19,857 nt of DNA, taken from positions 13,054 to 32,910 of the forward strand of contig CAJTLR010000043.1 of NCBI GenBank assembly GCA_910577185.1, in the 5' to 3' direction. The notes beneath the pieces are model-generated. The model worked only from the letters and a program-made list of their open reading frames with translations. It ran no database searches and was not told the DNA's origin. The position numbers were made by a program, and so were the translations under genes. The stretch is from an uncultured Acetatifactor sp. (GTDB lineage Bacteria > Bacillota > Clostridia > Lachnospirales > Lachnospiraceae). Of the stretch, positions 7,165-15,064 are shown piece by piece. Position 1 is the stretch's first letter. Every line of letters begins with the position of its first letter.

Positions 7165-8592
7165 ATGTTAGAGAAACTATTTAAACTCAAGGAAAACAAG
7201 ACCACGGTGAGGACGGAGATCGTCGCAGGACTTACCACGTTCATGACGATGGCTTACATCATCGCCCTGAATCCCAATCTGCTGACCGGTTTCGGCGCGG
7301 AGGGGATGGAACTGTGGAACGGTGTTTTCATGGCAACCTGTATTGCATCGGCCATCGGTATGTTTGTGATGGCGTTTGCGGCCAACAAGCCCTTTGCCAT
7401 GGCGCCCGGTATGGGTCTCAACAGCTTTTTTGCAATTGTTGTGGCAAATATCGTGAGCATCACCGGACTGACCTACCTGGAATCTTTCCAGGCGGCTCTG
7501 TGCATCATCCTTGTGGAAGGCATTGTCTTTATTCTGCTTTCCATATTCAATGTGCGTGAGCAGATTGTGGATGCCATTCCCCTGGGAGTGCGTCTGGGGA
7601 TTGCGCCTGCCATCGGCATGATGCTTATGAATATCGGCATCGGCTCCAATGCGGGCGTGTATTCCGAGACCGGCGGGCCGTTCTATGTGATGAAGGATTT
7701 CTTTGGTTCCCTGACGGCCGGTCTGGCAAAGACCACCATGGGTTCCGGCTATGCCCAGATGGTGCTCACGGTGGTCACCATGTTCGTAGGGCTGTTTGTG
7801 ATCGTCATCCTGGCCCAGAAGAAGGTGAAGGGTGCGGTAATCCTGGGAATGCTGGGCGCCAGTGTTGTCTACTGGGCAGGGGAGGCAATTTTCCTGCAGA
7901 TCAATCCTTTTGCATCCCTGGCATCCGCTTCTTTCCTGCCGCCGGTAAAAGATATGGCTGCAACCACGCTGTTTAAATTCAATTTCAGCGGATTTGCACA
8001 GATCGGCTGGTTTACCGTGGTGACCCTGATTGTCACATTCTGTATCATCGATATGTTTGACACCATCGGCACTTTGGTAGGTACCGCAAGCCGTGCGGGA
8101 ATGCTTGACAAGGACGGCAAGATGCCCCAGATGAAGGAAGCCCTTCTGGCAGACGCCGTGGGTACGGTTGTGGGTTCCGCCACAGGTACCTCCACAGTCA
8201 CCACTTTCGTGGAATCTGCCTCCGGCGTGGAAGCAGGCGGACGTACCGGCCTGACTGCACTGACCACAGGCATTGTGTTCCTGGCATGTATGTTTATTGC
8301 GCCCATTGCGGCCATCATTCCGGCGGCAGCAACTTCGTCAGCCCTGATCTATGTGGGCGTGCTGATGCTGACAGGACTGAAAAACGTACATTTTGATGAT
8401 TTGTGCGAGACAGTTCCCGTGGCGCTGATGCTGATTGCCATGCCCATTTCCGGTTCCATAGGACATGCCATCGGTATCGGACTGATTACCTATACCATTA
8501 TCAAAGTATTTACAGGAAAGGCAAAGGATGTGTCTGTGCTGACCTATGTGCTTTCTGCCATTTTCCTGCTGAAGTTTTTCCTGGTTGCCTGA
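7165..8592 (+). CDS. NCS2-family purine permease (AzgA/PbuG-like)
   Basis: A 475-residue membrane transporter of the nucleobase/cation symporter-2 group, AzgA-like branch, which takes up hypoxanthine, guanine or adenine by proton symport. Diagnostic segments are EIVAGLTTFMTMAYIIALNP (about 15-34), MAPGMGLNSFFA (about 79-90), GLTYLESF, IPLGVRLGIAPAIGMMLMNIGIG (about 140-162), DMFDTIGTLVGTASRAGM (about 296-313), and the late SATGTSTVTTFVESASGVEAGGRTGLTAL stretch, which is highly conserved in this branch. There are about a dozen hydrophobic helices. AGGAGGGAG sits 6-14 bases before ATG 7165, an excellent binding site. It closes the salvage set and fits export or import of hypoxanthine/guanine made by the phosphorylase. 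The exact base specificity is not decidable. A weak hairpin terminator follows. Confidence 0.93.
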   Translation: MLEKLFKLKENKTTVRTEIVAGLTTFMTMAYIIALNPNLLTGFGAEGMELWNGVFMATCIASAIGMFVMAFAANKPFAMAPGMGLNSFFAIVVANIVSITGLTYLESFQAALCIILVEGIVFILLSIFNVREQIVDAIPLGVRLGIAPAIGMMLMNIGIGSNAGVYSETGGPFYVMKDFFGSLTAGLAKTTMGSGYAQMVLTVVTMFVGLFVIVILAQKKVKGAVILGMLGASVVYWAGEAIFLQINPFASLASASFLPPVKDMAATTLFKFNFSGFAQIGWFTVVTLIVTFCIIDMFDTIGTLVGTASRAGMLDKDGKMPQMKEALLADAVGTVVGSATGTSTVTTFVESASGVEAGGRTGLTALTTGIVFLACMFIAPIAAIIPAAATSSALIYVGVLMLTGLKNVHFDDLCETVPVALMLIAMPISGSIGHAIGIGLITYTIIKVFTGKAKDVSVLTYVLSAIFLLKFFLVA

Positions 8593-8657
8593 GGGAAAAG
8601 TGTTCCCGGGAAAAACGGCAAAATGTAAAATTTTTTATAATTTGAATTTTTTACACG

Positions 8658-8689
8658 GGAGAATGCCTTGTTCAGGGCATTCTCCTTCC
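8658..8689 (+). terminator. Hairpin terminator after the permease, weak U-tract
   Basis: GGAGAATGCC (8658-8667) pairs perfectly with GGCATTCTCC (8676-8685) around an 8-nt loop. Only TTCCT follows, so the tail is poor. An A+T-rich inverted repeat (TGTAAAA 8624-8630 with TTTTACA 8649-8655) lies just before it. The rest of the 199-base gap to the next gene shows no coding sequence and no convincing promoter. Confidence 0.6.
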
Positions 8690-8791
8690 TATAAAGAATT
8701 TGTTCTGCATTCCTTTTGAAAAGTCCCATCAACGCTGCCGCCGGCCTTTGGGGGTGGACATGGGTGTCTGGACGGGAAAGAGAGGTGTTTC

Positions 8792-10513
8792 ATGGAATAT
8801 TTATTATTTATCCTGGCAATGGCAGTATTTGTACTGGTTATTTTTGTGTCGGAGTCTGCCAGGGCCAGAAAGGAAGAAAAGCGTTTTGTCCAGTCTCTTT
8901 ACGAAGATTACGGCAAACTGGCAGATAAGGAGTATTCCCTGGAGCGCTTTGCAAAGATGGACAGCTTCTTTCTGAGACATCAAAAGGACGGACAGCTGGA
9001 CGACATTACCTGGAACGATCTGGGGATGGACGAACTTTTCAAACGAATGAACTATACGCTTTCCGCTTCGGGGGAAGAATATTTGTATTATACGCTGAGA
9101 ACCTTAAAACAGGAGGAAGAAGAGCTGCTGCACCTGGAAGATGTCATCCGGTTTTTCGGGGAACATCCGGATGAGAGGGTGAAGGTACAGCTGGCAGTGA
9201 GAAGTCTGGGATACACAGGAAAATATTCCCTCTATGATTATCTGGACAATCTGGATTATCTGGGGCAGCGGTCCAACAGAAAACATATTCTGGCGGACTT
9301 GCTGTTTCTGCCTCTGACCGGATTGTTGTGGATAAATTTTTCCGTGGCCATCATCGGAATTGTGATACTGATAATCTATAATATCATCTCCTATTTTCAG
9401 GAAAAGGGTGAGATAGATCCCTATATCACCAGTTTTTCTTATGTGATGAGGCTGCTGCAGACCTGCGGAAACCTGGAAAAGATTCCGATACCGGTGTGTG
9501 GGCAGGAATGGGAGAAAATCGGCAGGGCCGCCGGCAGGATGCAGGCCATGAAAAGGAATTCCTACTGGGTTATGTCGCCCTACCGGGGAAATGCTTCCGG
9601 GGATATCCTGGCAGTGTTTCTTGACTATGTCCGCATGGTATTTCATGTGGATCTGATCAAATTCAACGGTATGCTCAAAGTTCTCAGGGGACATATGGAA
9701 GACGTGGATGCCATGATAGAAGTAGTGGGATATGTGGAGACTGCTATTGCCATATGGGGATTCCGGGAATCCATGGAAGCAGGAACCGGGAAGGAAGAAG
9801 AGGGAAAAAAGACCGGAAACGGGTGGTGCGTCCCGGAATTTATCCGGGAGGGAAGCCTGACGGTGGAACAGGGGTATCATCCCCTGCTGGACGCGCCGGT
9901 AAAGAACGGGATTCTGGCGAAGCGGGGAATCCTGCTCACAGGTTCCAATGCCTCCGGAAAATCCACTTTCCTGAAAACCATGGCCATAAACGCGATTTTG
10001 GCCCAGACCATTCATACCTGTGCCGCAGACCGGTACAGGGCACCTTTTTTCCATGTATATTCCTCCATGGCATTGCGGGATGACATGGGATCGGGGGAGA
10101 GCTATTATATTGTGGAAATCAAGGCGCTGAAACGGATTCTGGACGCGGCTTCGGGGAAACGCGGTCCGGTCTTGTGTTTTGTGGATGAGGTGCTCAGGGG
10201 AACCAACACGGTGGAACGGATTGCGGCGTCCACCCAGATTCTGAAATCCTTAAGCCGTTCCGGCATTCTTTGCTTTGCGGCCACCCATGATATTGAACTG
10301 ACAGAACTGCTGCAGGGGTATTTTGACAATTATCACTTTGAGGAAGATGTCCGGGAAGGGGATGTATTTTTCAATTATAAGCTGCAGCCGGGGAAGGCTT
10401 CCACCCGGAATGCCATAAAGCTGCTGGAGCTGATGGGCTATGATGCGGAGGTGATAGAGAAGGCCACGGCGCAGGCGGAACGGTTTGTGAATTCCGGAGT
10501 CTGGAAGGGATAA
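8792..10513 (+). CDS. Membrane-anchored MutS-family ATPase (non-canonical MutS homologue)
   Basis: A 573-residue protein whose carboxy-terminal third is a clear MutS domain V ATPase: Walker A TGSNASGKST (383-392), the DDMGSGESYYIVE signature (430-442), Walker B VLCFVDEVLRGTN (460-472) and the ATHD switch (497-500). It lacks the mismatch-binding domain I (no F-x-E motif) and the endonuclease Smr domain of MutS2. Instead, residues 2-20 form a hydrophobic helix followed by a basic/acidic linker, and residues 168-200 contain two more hydrophobic segments between charged helices that may correspond to the MutS core/clamp. This predicts an integral membrane ATPase, not a classical mismatch repair factor. 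ATG 8792 has GAGAGGTG about 6-13 bases upstream. Such MutS-like genes are known in Clostridia as uncharacterised proteins. It is followed by a separate promoter, a tiny membrane protein and a WYL regulator. Function unknown. Confidence 0.8.
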   Translation: MEYLLFILAMAVFVLVIFVSESARARKEEKRFVQSLYEDYGKLADKEYSLERFAKMDSFFLRHQKDGQLDDITWNDLGMDELFKRMNYTLSASGEEYLYYTLRTLKQEEEELLHLEDVIRFFGEHPDERVKVQLAVRSLGYTGKYSLYDYLDNLDYLGQRSNRKHILADLLFLPLTGLLWINFSVAIIGIVILIIYNIISYFQEKGEIDPYITSFSYVMRLLQTCGNLEKIPIPVCGQEWEKIGRAAGRMQAMKRNSYWVMSPYRGNASGDILAVFLDYVRMVFHVDLIKFNGMLKVLRGHMEDVDAMIEVVGYVETAIAIWGFRESMEAGTGKEEEGKKTGNGWCVPEFIREGSLTVEQGYHPLLDAPVKNGILAKRGILLTGSNASGKSTFLKTMAINAILAQTIHTCAADRYRAPFFHVYSSMALRDDMGSGESYYIVEIKALKRILDAASGKRGPVLCFVDEVLRGTNTVERIAASTQILKSLSRSGILCFAATHDIELTELLQGYFDNYHFEEDVREGDVFFNYKLQPGKASTRNAIKLLELMGYDAEVIEKATAQAERFVNSGVWKG

Positions 10514-10516
10514 CCC

Positions 10517-10546
10517 TTGACGGGAATACACTATATCTGGTATACT
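10517..10546 (+). promoter_or_regulatory. Sigma-A type promoter for the microprotein and WYL regulator
   Basis: TTGACG (10517-10522) and TATACT (10541-10546) with 18 bases between them, beginning four bases after the MutS-like stop. The start of transcription would be near 10553, giving a leader of about 75 nt. Confidence 0.7.
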
Positions 10547-10628
10547 GGATACAATGGTTTTGTGACAGTTCAGACAGACCGCAGGACTGTTTTTGTCAAA
10601 AAAGTATAAAAGAAAAGAAGGGTTTGCT

Positions 10629-10784
10629 ATGTTAGTGAGTTTTTTAAATTCATTTATGTCTTATCTTGTTGTACTGGCTGTGATTGTGGTGGTGGCAGGC
10701 GTTGCGACTGTGATCGGGATTACCATGGCGAAGAAAAAAAATGCGGAGAACGCTGCCGTGGCAGACAAGGGCGGCAGTAAGTAG
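10629..10784 (+). CDS. 51-residue single-pass membrane microprotein
   Basis: A small protein with a hydrophobic helix (about residues 14-32, rich in V, A and I, with the GVATVIG stretch), followed by a basic AKKKN patch and a short polar tail ending GGSK. The charge distribution predicts one membrane span with a cytoplasmic carboxy-terminus. AAGAAGGG lies 6-13 bases before ATG 10629, so this start is preferred over the TTG at 10593, which has no binding site. It has a good promoter upstream and ends 9 bases before the WYL regulator, so the two are co-transcribed. I do not recognise a family. Lone microproteins of this type often modulate a membrane partner; the neighbouring membrane-anchored MutS-like protein is a candidate, but that is speculation. 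Confidence 0.7.
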   Translation: MLVSFLNSFMSYLVVLAVIVVVAGVATVIGITMAKKKNAENAAVADKGGSK

Positions 10785-10793
10785 GTTGTAAAC

Positions 10794-11780
10794 ATGCCGA
10801 AATCACCGGGACAGAAGCTGAAATTACTGTATATCGTCAAGTTTTTAACGGAAAACACGGATGAACACCATCCGGCCAGTACTGCTGACATTATAGCCTA
10901 TCTGGAGGCCAATGACATTCATTCCCAGCGGAAGAGCATTTATGATGATGTGGAGAAGCTGTGTCATTTCGGTTATGATATTATCCAGGTACAAAGCAGG
11001 CTGGGGGGCGGCTATTACATGGCGGGAAGGGATTTTGAACTGGCCGAGCTGAAGCTTTTGGTGGACGCGGTGCAGTCATCCCGGTTTATTACCACGAAAA
11101 AGTCCCGCAGCCTGATCAGGAAACTGGAGCAGATGGCAGGAAAATACGATGCCGGAAAGCTGCAGCGCCAGGTATATGTGGCAGGCAGGATCAAGACGGA
11201 GAACGAAAATATTTATTACAGCATCGATACCATTCATCGTGCCATTCAGGAGAACAGGCAGATCACGTTCCAGTATCTGGACTGGAATCTGAAGAAGGAA
11301 CTGGTGCCCCGGGTGAACAGCGAGAAAAAGGTGAGTCCCTGGGCATTGATCTGGCAGGATGAAAATTACTATCTGGCCGCTTACGACAGTGTGGACGGTG
11401 TGATGAAGCATTACCGTGTGGACAAGATGGGCAGGGTGCAGGTACAGGAAACTGTCAGGGAAGGAATAGAGCAGTTTGCGAAAGTAGACCTGGCAGCGTA
11501 TACCAACCAGATTTTTGGCATGTACGGAGGTGCGGAAGAGACTGTGACGCTCCAGTTTCCGGACCGCCTGATCGGGGTGGTGCTGGACCGGTTCGGCAGG
11601 GACGCGGATATCCGCAGGATGCCGGGGGAGGTATTCCGGATCCGTGCAAAGGTGACGGTCAGCGGGCAGTTTTTCGGCTGGCTGGCGGGAATCGGACAGG
11701 ATGCCGTGGTGGTGAGCCCGGTTTCGGTGAAAGAGCAGTACAGGGCGTGGCTGGGGGCAATCCTGGAAAACAGTGAATGA
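10794..11780 (+). CDS. WYL-domain transcriptional regulator (HTH + WYL)
   Basis: A 328-residue regulator of the YafY/PafC type. Residues about 5-70 form a winged helix-turn-helix (KLKLLYIVKFLTE..., SQRKSIYDDVEKLCHFGYDI...GGGYYM), which binds DNA. The WYL domain (about 130-225) follows, with the typical ITFQYLDWNLKKELVPR...VSPWALIWQDENYYLAAYD...KHYRVDKMGRV pattern; the W-A-L / Y-Y-L-A-A-Y core corresponds to the family's ligand-binding strand pair. The remainder is a WCX-like carboxy-terminal extension (ETVTLQFPDRLIGVVLDRFG...). WYL proteins bind nucleic-acid or nucleotide-like ligands and control DNA-damage or defence genes in several bacteria; the target here is unknown, though the adjacent MutS-like gene is an obvious candidate. 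The ribosome binding site is weak (GTAGG about 9 bases upstream), suggesting translation coupled to the microprotein. It is followed by a strong terminator. Confidence 0.9.
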   Translation: MPKSPGQKLKLLYIVKFLTENTDEHHPASTADIIAYLEANDIHSQRKSIYDDVEKLCHFGYDIIQVQSRLGGGYYMAGRDFELAELKLLVDAVQSSRFITTKKSRSLIRKLEQMAGKYDAGKLQRQVYVAGRIKTENENIYYSIDTIHRAIQENRQITFQYLDWNLKKELVPRVNSEKKVSPWALIWQDENYYLAAYDSVDGVMKHYRVDKMGRVQVQETVREGIEQFAKVDLAAYTNQIFGMYGGAEETVTLQFPDRLIGVVLDRFGRDADIRRMPGEVFRIRAKVTVSGQFFGWLAGIGQDAVVVSPVSVKEQYRAWLGAILENSE

Positions 11781-11831
11781 TTTTCCGTGCAAAAGACTGC
11801 GGAAGTTTAGAAACAATGAAAATGTCAATGG

Positions 11832-11862
11832 AAAGATATCCTAAAATCCGGATATCTTTTTT
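11832..11862 (+). terminator. Intrinsic terminator after the WYL regulator
   Basis: AAAGATATCC (11832-11841) pairs with GGATATCTTT (11850-11859) around an 8-nt loop, and six T residues end at 11862. A classic rho-independent terminator. Confidence 0.9.
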
Positions 11863-11897
11863 GTGGAAATTTTTATATAATTTTATTGCGGACTTCA

Positions 11898-11926
11898 TTG
11901 ACAATCCGGCATTTGTTTTTTATACT
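11898..11926 (+). promoter_or_regulatory. Strong sigma-A promoter of nrdD
   Basis: TTGACA (11898-11903) and TATACT (11921-11926) are separated by exactly 17 bases. The predicted start near 11933 lies immediately before two NrdR-like boxes. The leader to the nrdD start is about 170 nt. Confidence 0.85.
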
Positions 11927-11938
11927 GTTAAGTACGCA

Positions 11939-11984
11939 ACACAATATGTTGGGAAAAGCCGAAGATGAACACCATATTTTGTAT
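11939..11984 (+). promoter_or_regulatory. Pair of NrdR-box-like operators
   Basis: Box 1 (11939-11954, ACACAATATGTTGGGA) and box 2 (11969-11984, ACACCATATTTTGTAT) both fit the NrdR consensus acaCwATATwtwgtgt, at about 13 and 14 of 16 positions by eye. Their starts are 30 bases apart, close to three helical turns, as in known NrdR sites that come in pairs. Placement just downstream of the nrdD promoter predicts repression by the ATP/dATP-sensing zinc-finger repressor NrdR. No nrdR gene is in the window. Confidence 0.8.
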
Positions 11985-12105
11985 ACAAAAGCTGTCATCA
12001 GGGAAATATAACTTAAAAACGGGATTCCGGCGGTCATTTGGTTAACTGTGACGGCGGAAGTTCCGTGGAACGTGGATTTTTGTTGTCGGGAAGGGAATGA
12101 GGTCA

Positions 12106-14295
12106 ATGAGCAGTAATTTTGAACAGCCAGTCAGGGAAAAAGTAAACTACGGGGAAGCTTTCAGGCCCGTGCAGGAAGTGTGCGTCATCAAGAAAGACGG
12201 GAGCAGGGAATGCTTCAATGTACAGAAGGTGATTAACGCGGTGGCCAAGAGTGCGTACAGGGCGCTGACCAAGTTTACCGTGGAGGAGGAAAGTCTGATC
12301 TGTCAGTATGTGATTGACAAGGTAAATGAACTGGGGCTGGAGGAAGTTCCCATTCCCGTAATGCACAATATTGTGGAAAGCGCCCTGGAGCAGGTGAAAC
12401 CGGTGGTGGCGAAAAGCTACAGGGATTACCGCAATTATAAGCAGGATTTTGTGCGGATGCTGGATGACGTGTACAAGAAAAGCCAGTCCATTATGTATAT
12501 CGGGGACAAGGAAAACGCCAACACGGATTCGGCGCTTGTGGCCACAAAAAGGAGCCTTGTGTTTAATCAGCTGAACAAGGAGCTGTATCAGAAATTTTTC
12601 ATGACAACGGAGGAAATCCAGGCCTGCCGTGACGGATATATATATGTGCATGACATGTCTGCCAGAAGAGACACCATGAACTGCTGCCTTTTTGACGTGC
12701 AGAATGTGCTCAGCGGCGGTTTTGAGATGGGAAATGTGTGGTATAATGAGCCCAAGTCCCTGGATGTGGCATTTGATGTGATCGGGGATATTGTGCTCAG
12801 CGCCGCCAGCCAGCAGTACGGCGGTTTCACCGTGCCCAGTGTGGATCTGATTCTGGAACCCTATGCCGAAAAATCCTACCGCCGTTATATTGAAAAATAT
12901 ACGGGACTGGGCATTGAACAGACGAGGGCGGAGGAGGAAGCCTACAAGGATGTAGTCCGCGAGTATGAGCAGGGCTTCCAGGGCTGGGAATATAAATTCA
13001 ATACCGTGGGAAGCAGCAGAGGGGATTATCCCTTTATCACCGTGACCGCGGGCACCGGAACGGGCCGTTTCGCCAGACTTGCCACAGTTACCATGCTGGA
13101 GGTGCGCAGGGCGGGACAAGGCAAAAAGGAATGTAAAAAGCCGGTGCTGTTTCCCAAGATTGTATTTTTATACGACGAAAATCTGCACGGACCCGGGAAG
13201 CCGCTGGAGGATGTGTTTGAGGCGGGCGTGCACTGTTCTGCCAAGACCATGTATCCTGACTGGCTGAGCCTGACAGGAAAAGGCTATGTGGCAAGCATGT
13301 ACAGACAGTACGGGCGTATCGTCTCTCCCATGGGGTGCAGGGCATTTCTGTCGCCCTGGTATGAGAGAGGGGGGATGCATCCGGCCGATGACCTGGACAA
13401 GCCTGTATTTGTGGGACGTTTCAATATCGGCGCTGTTTCCCTGCATCTTCCCATGATTCTGGCCAAGGCCAGAAAGGAGAGCCGTGATTTTTACAAGGTG
13501 CTGGATTACTATCTGAACCTGATTCGCCAGCTCCATATCCGCACTTATGCCTACCTGGGGGAGATGCGGGCTTCCACCAATCCCCTGGCCTACTGTGAGG
13601 GCGGTTTCCTGGGCGGGAACCTGAAACTGACGGACAAGATCAAGCCGCTGCTGAAATCCGCAACCGCCAGCTTCGGGATCACGGCGCTGAACGAGCTCCA
13701 GGAACTGTACAACGGGAAATCCCTGGCGGAAGACGGGCAGTTTGCGCTGGAAGTGCTGGAATATATCAATAACCGTATTGCGGAGTTTAAAGAGGAAGAC
13801 GGCAACCTGTATGCCATTTACGGCACCCCCGCGGAGAATCTGTGCGGACTGCAGGTGAAACAGTTCCGGAATAAATACGGCATTATAGAAGGCGTCTCGG
13901 ACAGGGAATATGTGAGCAACAGTTTTCACTGTCATGTGGCGGAGGATATTACCCCCATACAGAAACAGGATCTGGAAAACAGGTTCTGGGATCTGAGCAA
14001 CGGGGGGAAAATCCAGTATGTGAAATATCCCATTGACTATAATATCGAAGCCATTAAGACGCTGATCCGCCGGGCCATGGAGCTGGGATTCTATGAAGGG
14101 GTCAATCTGTCCCTGGCTTACTGTGACGACTGCGGGCACCAGGAGCTGGAAATGGATGTATGTCCTAAATGCGGCAGCCGTAATCTGACAAAAATTGACC
14201 GCATGAACGGGTATCTGTCTTATTCCCGTGTCCATGGGGACACCAGGCTCAACGAGGCAAAGATGGCAGAGATCGCGGAGCGGAAAAGCATGTAG
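12106..14295 (+). CDS. nrdD: Anaerobic (class III) ribonucleoside-triphosphate reductase
   Basis: A glycyl-radical enzyme that reduces ribonucleoside triphosphates to deoxyribonucleotides without oxygen. The 729-residue product has an amino-terminal ATP-cone (about residues 22-115, VIKKDGSRECFNVQKVINAV...), the allosteric activity switch; the ten-stranded barrel with the candidate thiyl-radical cysteine in MNCCLFDV (about Cys193) and GGFEMGNVW; and a carboxy-terminal zinc site with four cysteines (CDDC ... CPKC, about 673-689). The glycyl-radical motif RMNGYL has Gly near residue 702. The middle residues M-N differ from the T-C or V-C seen in well-known enzymes, but the glycine and its neighbours are kept. 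The chosen ATG 12106 has AAGGGA about 9 bases upstream; ATG 12097, three codons earlier, is the alternative. It is controlled by the promoter and NrdR boxes upstream, and the activase follows after 74 bases. Confidence 0.96.
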   Translation: MSSNFEQPVREKVNYGEAFRPVQEVCVIKKDGSRECFNVQKVINAVAKSAYRALTKFTVEEESLICQYVIDKVNELGLEEVPIPVMHNIVESALEQVKPVVAKSYRDYRNYKQDFVRMLDDVYKKSQSIMYIGDKENANTDSALVATKRSLVFNQLNKELYQKFFMTTEEIQACRDGYIYVHDMSARRDTMNCCLFDVQNVLSGGFEMGNVWYNEPKSLDVAFDVIGDIVLSAASQQYGGFTVPSVDLILEPYAEKSYRRYIEKYTGLGIEQTRAEEEAYKDVVREYEQGFQGWEYKFNTVGSSRGDYPFITVTAGTGTGRFARLATVTMLEVRRAGQGKKECKKPVLFPKIVFLYDENLHGPGKPLEDVFEAGVHCSAKTMYPDWLSLTGKGYVASMYRQYGRIVSPMGCRAFLSPWYERGGMHPADDLDKPVFVGRFNIGAVSLHLPMILAKARKESRDFYKVLDYYLNLIRQLHIRTYAYLGEMRASTNPLAYCEGGFLGGNLKLTDKIKPLLKSATASFGITALNELQELYNGKSLAEDGQFALEVLEYINNRIAEFKEEDGNLYAIYGTPAENLCGLQVKQFRNKYGIIEGVSDREYVSNSFHCHVAEDITPIQKQDLENRFWDLSNGGKIQYVKYPIDYNIEAIKTLIRRAMELGFYEGVNLSLAYCDDCGHQELEMDVCPKCGSRNLTKIDRMNGYLSYSRVHGDTRLNEAKMAEIAERKSM

Positions 14296-14369
14296 AAGGG
14301 CATTCCCGCGGGCGCCTTCCGGGTCTTTTCCGGGAGGGCCGTAAGGACGCTGCATGCAAGGAGAAAAGT

Positions 14370-14930
14370 ATGAGATATCACAATATAACAAGCGATGACA
14401 TGCTCAACGGTGACGGACTGCGGGTGGTGCTGTGGCTGGCAGGCTGTAACCATTGCTGTAAGGGCTGCCAGAATCCGGTTACCTGGGATCCGGATGGAGG
14501 GCTGCTGTTTGACAAAGCCGCAAAAGAGGAGATTTTTGCGGAACTGGATAAAAATTATATTTCAGGTATCACCTTTTCCGGGGGGGATCCGCTGCATCCG
14601 GCCAACCGCTTTGACGTAAGGGAGCTGATGCGGGAAATCAAGACCAGATATCCGGGGAAAACCATATGGCTTTACACCGGAGACTGCTGGGAGGATATCT
14701 GCCATTATCCTGCAATGGCCTATATTGACGTGCTGGTGGACGGGGAATTTCACCTGGAAGAGAAGGATGCAAAGCTGCTCTGGAAGGGCAGCAGAAACCA
14801 GAGGGTGATTGACGTGCAGAAAACCCTGGAGCAGGAGGACCGTACGGTTCCGGTGCTGCACTGCGGTGATTACGTGAAGGAATACGTGATGACGGAAAAA
14901 CCGGCTTACGTCTGCGGATGTGGCGACTGA
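14370..14930 (+). CDS. nrdG: Anaerobic ribonucleotide reductase activating protein (radical SAM)
   Basis: NrdG uses a [4Fe-4S] cluster and S-adenosylmethionine to create the glycyl radical on NrdD, releasing 5'-deoxyadenosine. The 186-residue protein has the radical-SAM cluster motif C-x3-C-x2-C (Cys26, Cys30, Cys33 in AGCNHCCKGC), the SAM-binding TFSGGDPLHP (68-77) and the amino-terminal MRYHNITSDDMLNGDGLRVVLWLAG typical of NrdG. An extra CGCGD ends the protein. AAGGAG sits 7-12 bases before ATG 14370. It lies 74 bases after nrdD with no terminator between, so it is co-transcribed under the NrdR-controlled promoter. The 5'-deoxyadenosine it makes could be a substrate for the deaminase/phosphorylase pair encoded at 4439-7039. 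Confidence 0.96.
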   Translation: MRYHNITSDDMLNGDGLRVVLWLAGCNHCCKGCQNPVTWDPDGGLLFDKAAKEEIFAELDKNYISGITFSGGDPLHPANRFDVRELMREIKTRYPGKTIWLYTGDCWEDICHYPAMAYIDVLVDGEFHLEEKDAKLLWKGSRNQRVIDVQKTLEQEDRTVPVLHCGDYVKEYVMTEKPAYVCGCGD

Positions 14931-15064
14931 GGCAGGCAGTCCCGGGGACAGGGGATATGGATTTGGGGGACAAAACCAAAGTGGGGATGTAAGAAACACA
15001 GCCCCCCGGCAGGGGAAGTCCTGCAGAGAGAACGGGAAGAAATTAGAAGGATGCGGGATAACAT

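Noticed and set aside
12103..13119. Long minus-strand open frame (338 codons) inside nrdD, and a similar one at 13168-14391
   Set aside because: Both lie opposite the intact nrdD frame with its full motif set; their translations are rich in His, Pro and Arg without recognisable domains, as expected for shadows of a G+C-rich gene.
14931..15064. Small ORF between nrdG and dut (MDLGDKTKVGM)
   Set aside because: Eleven codons only, with no supporting context or conservation evidence.
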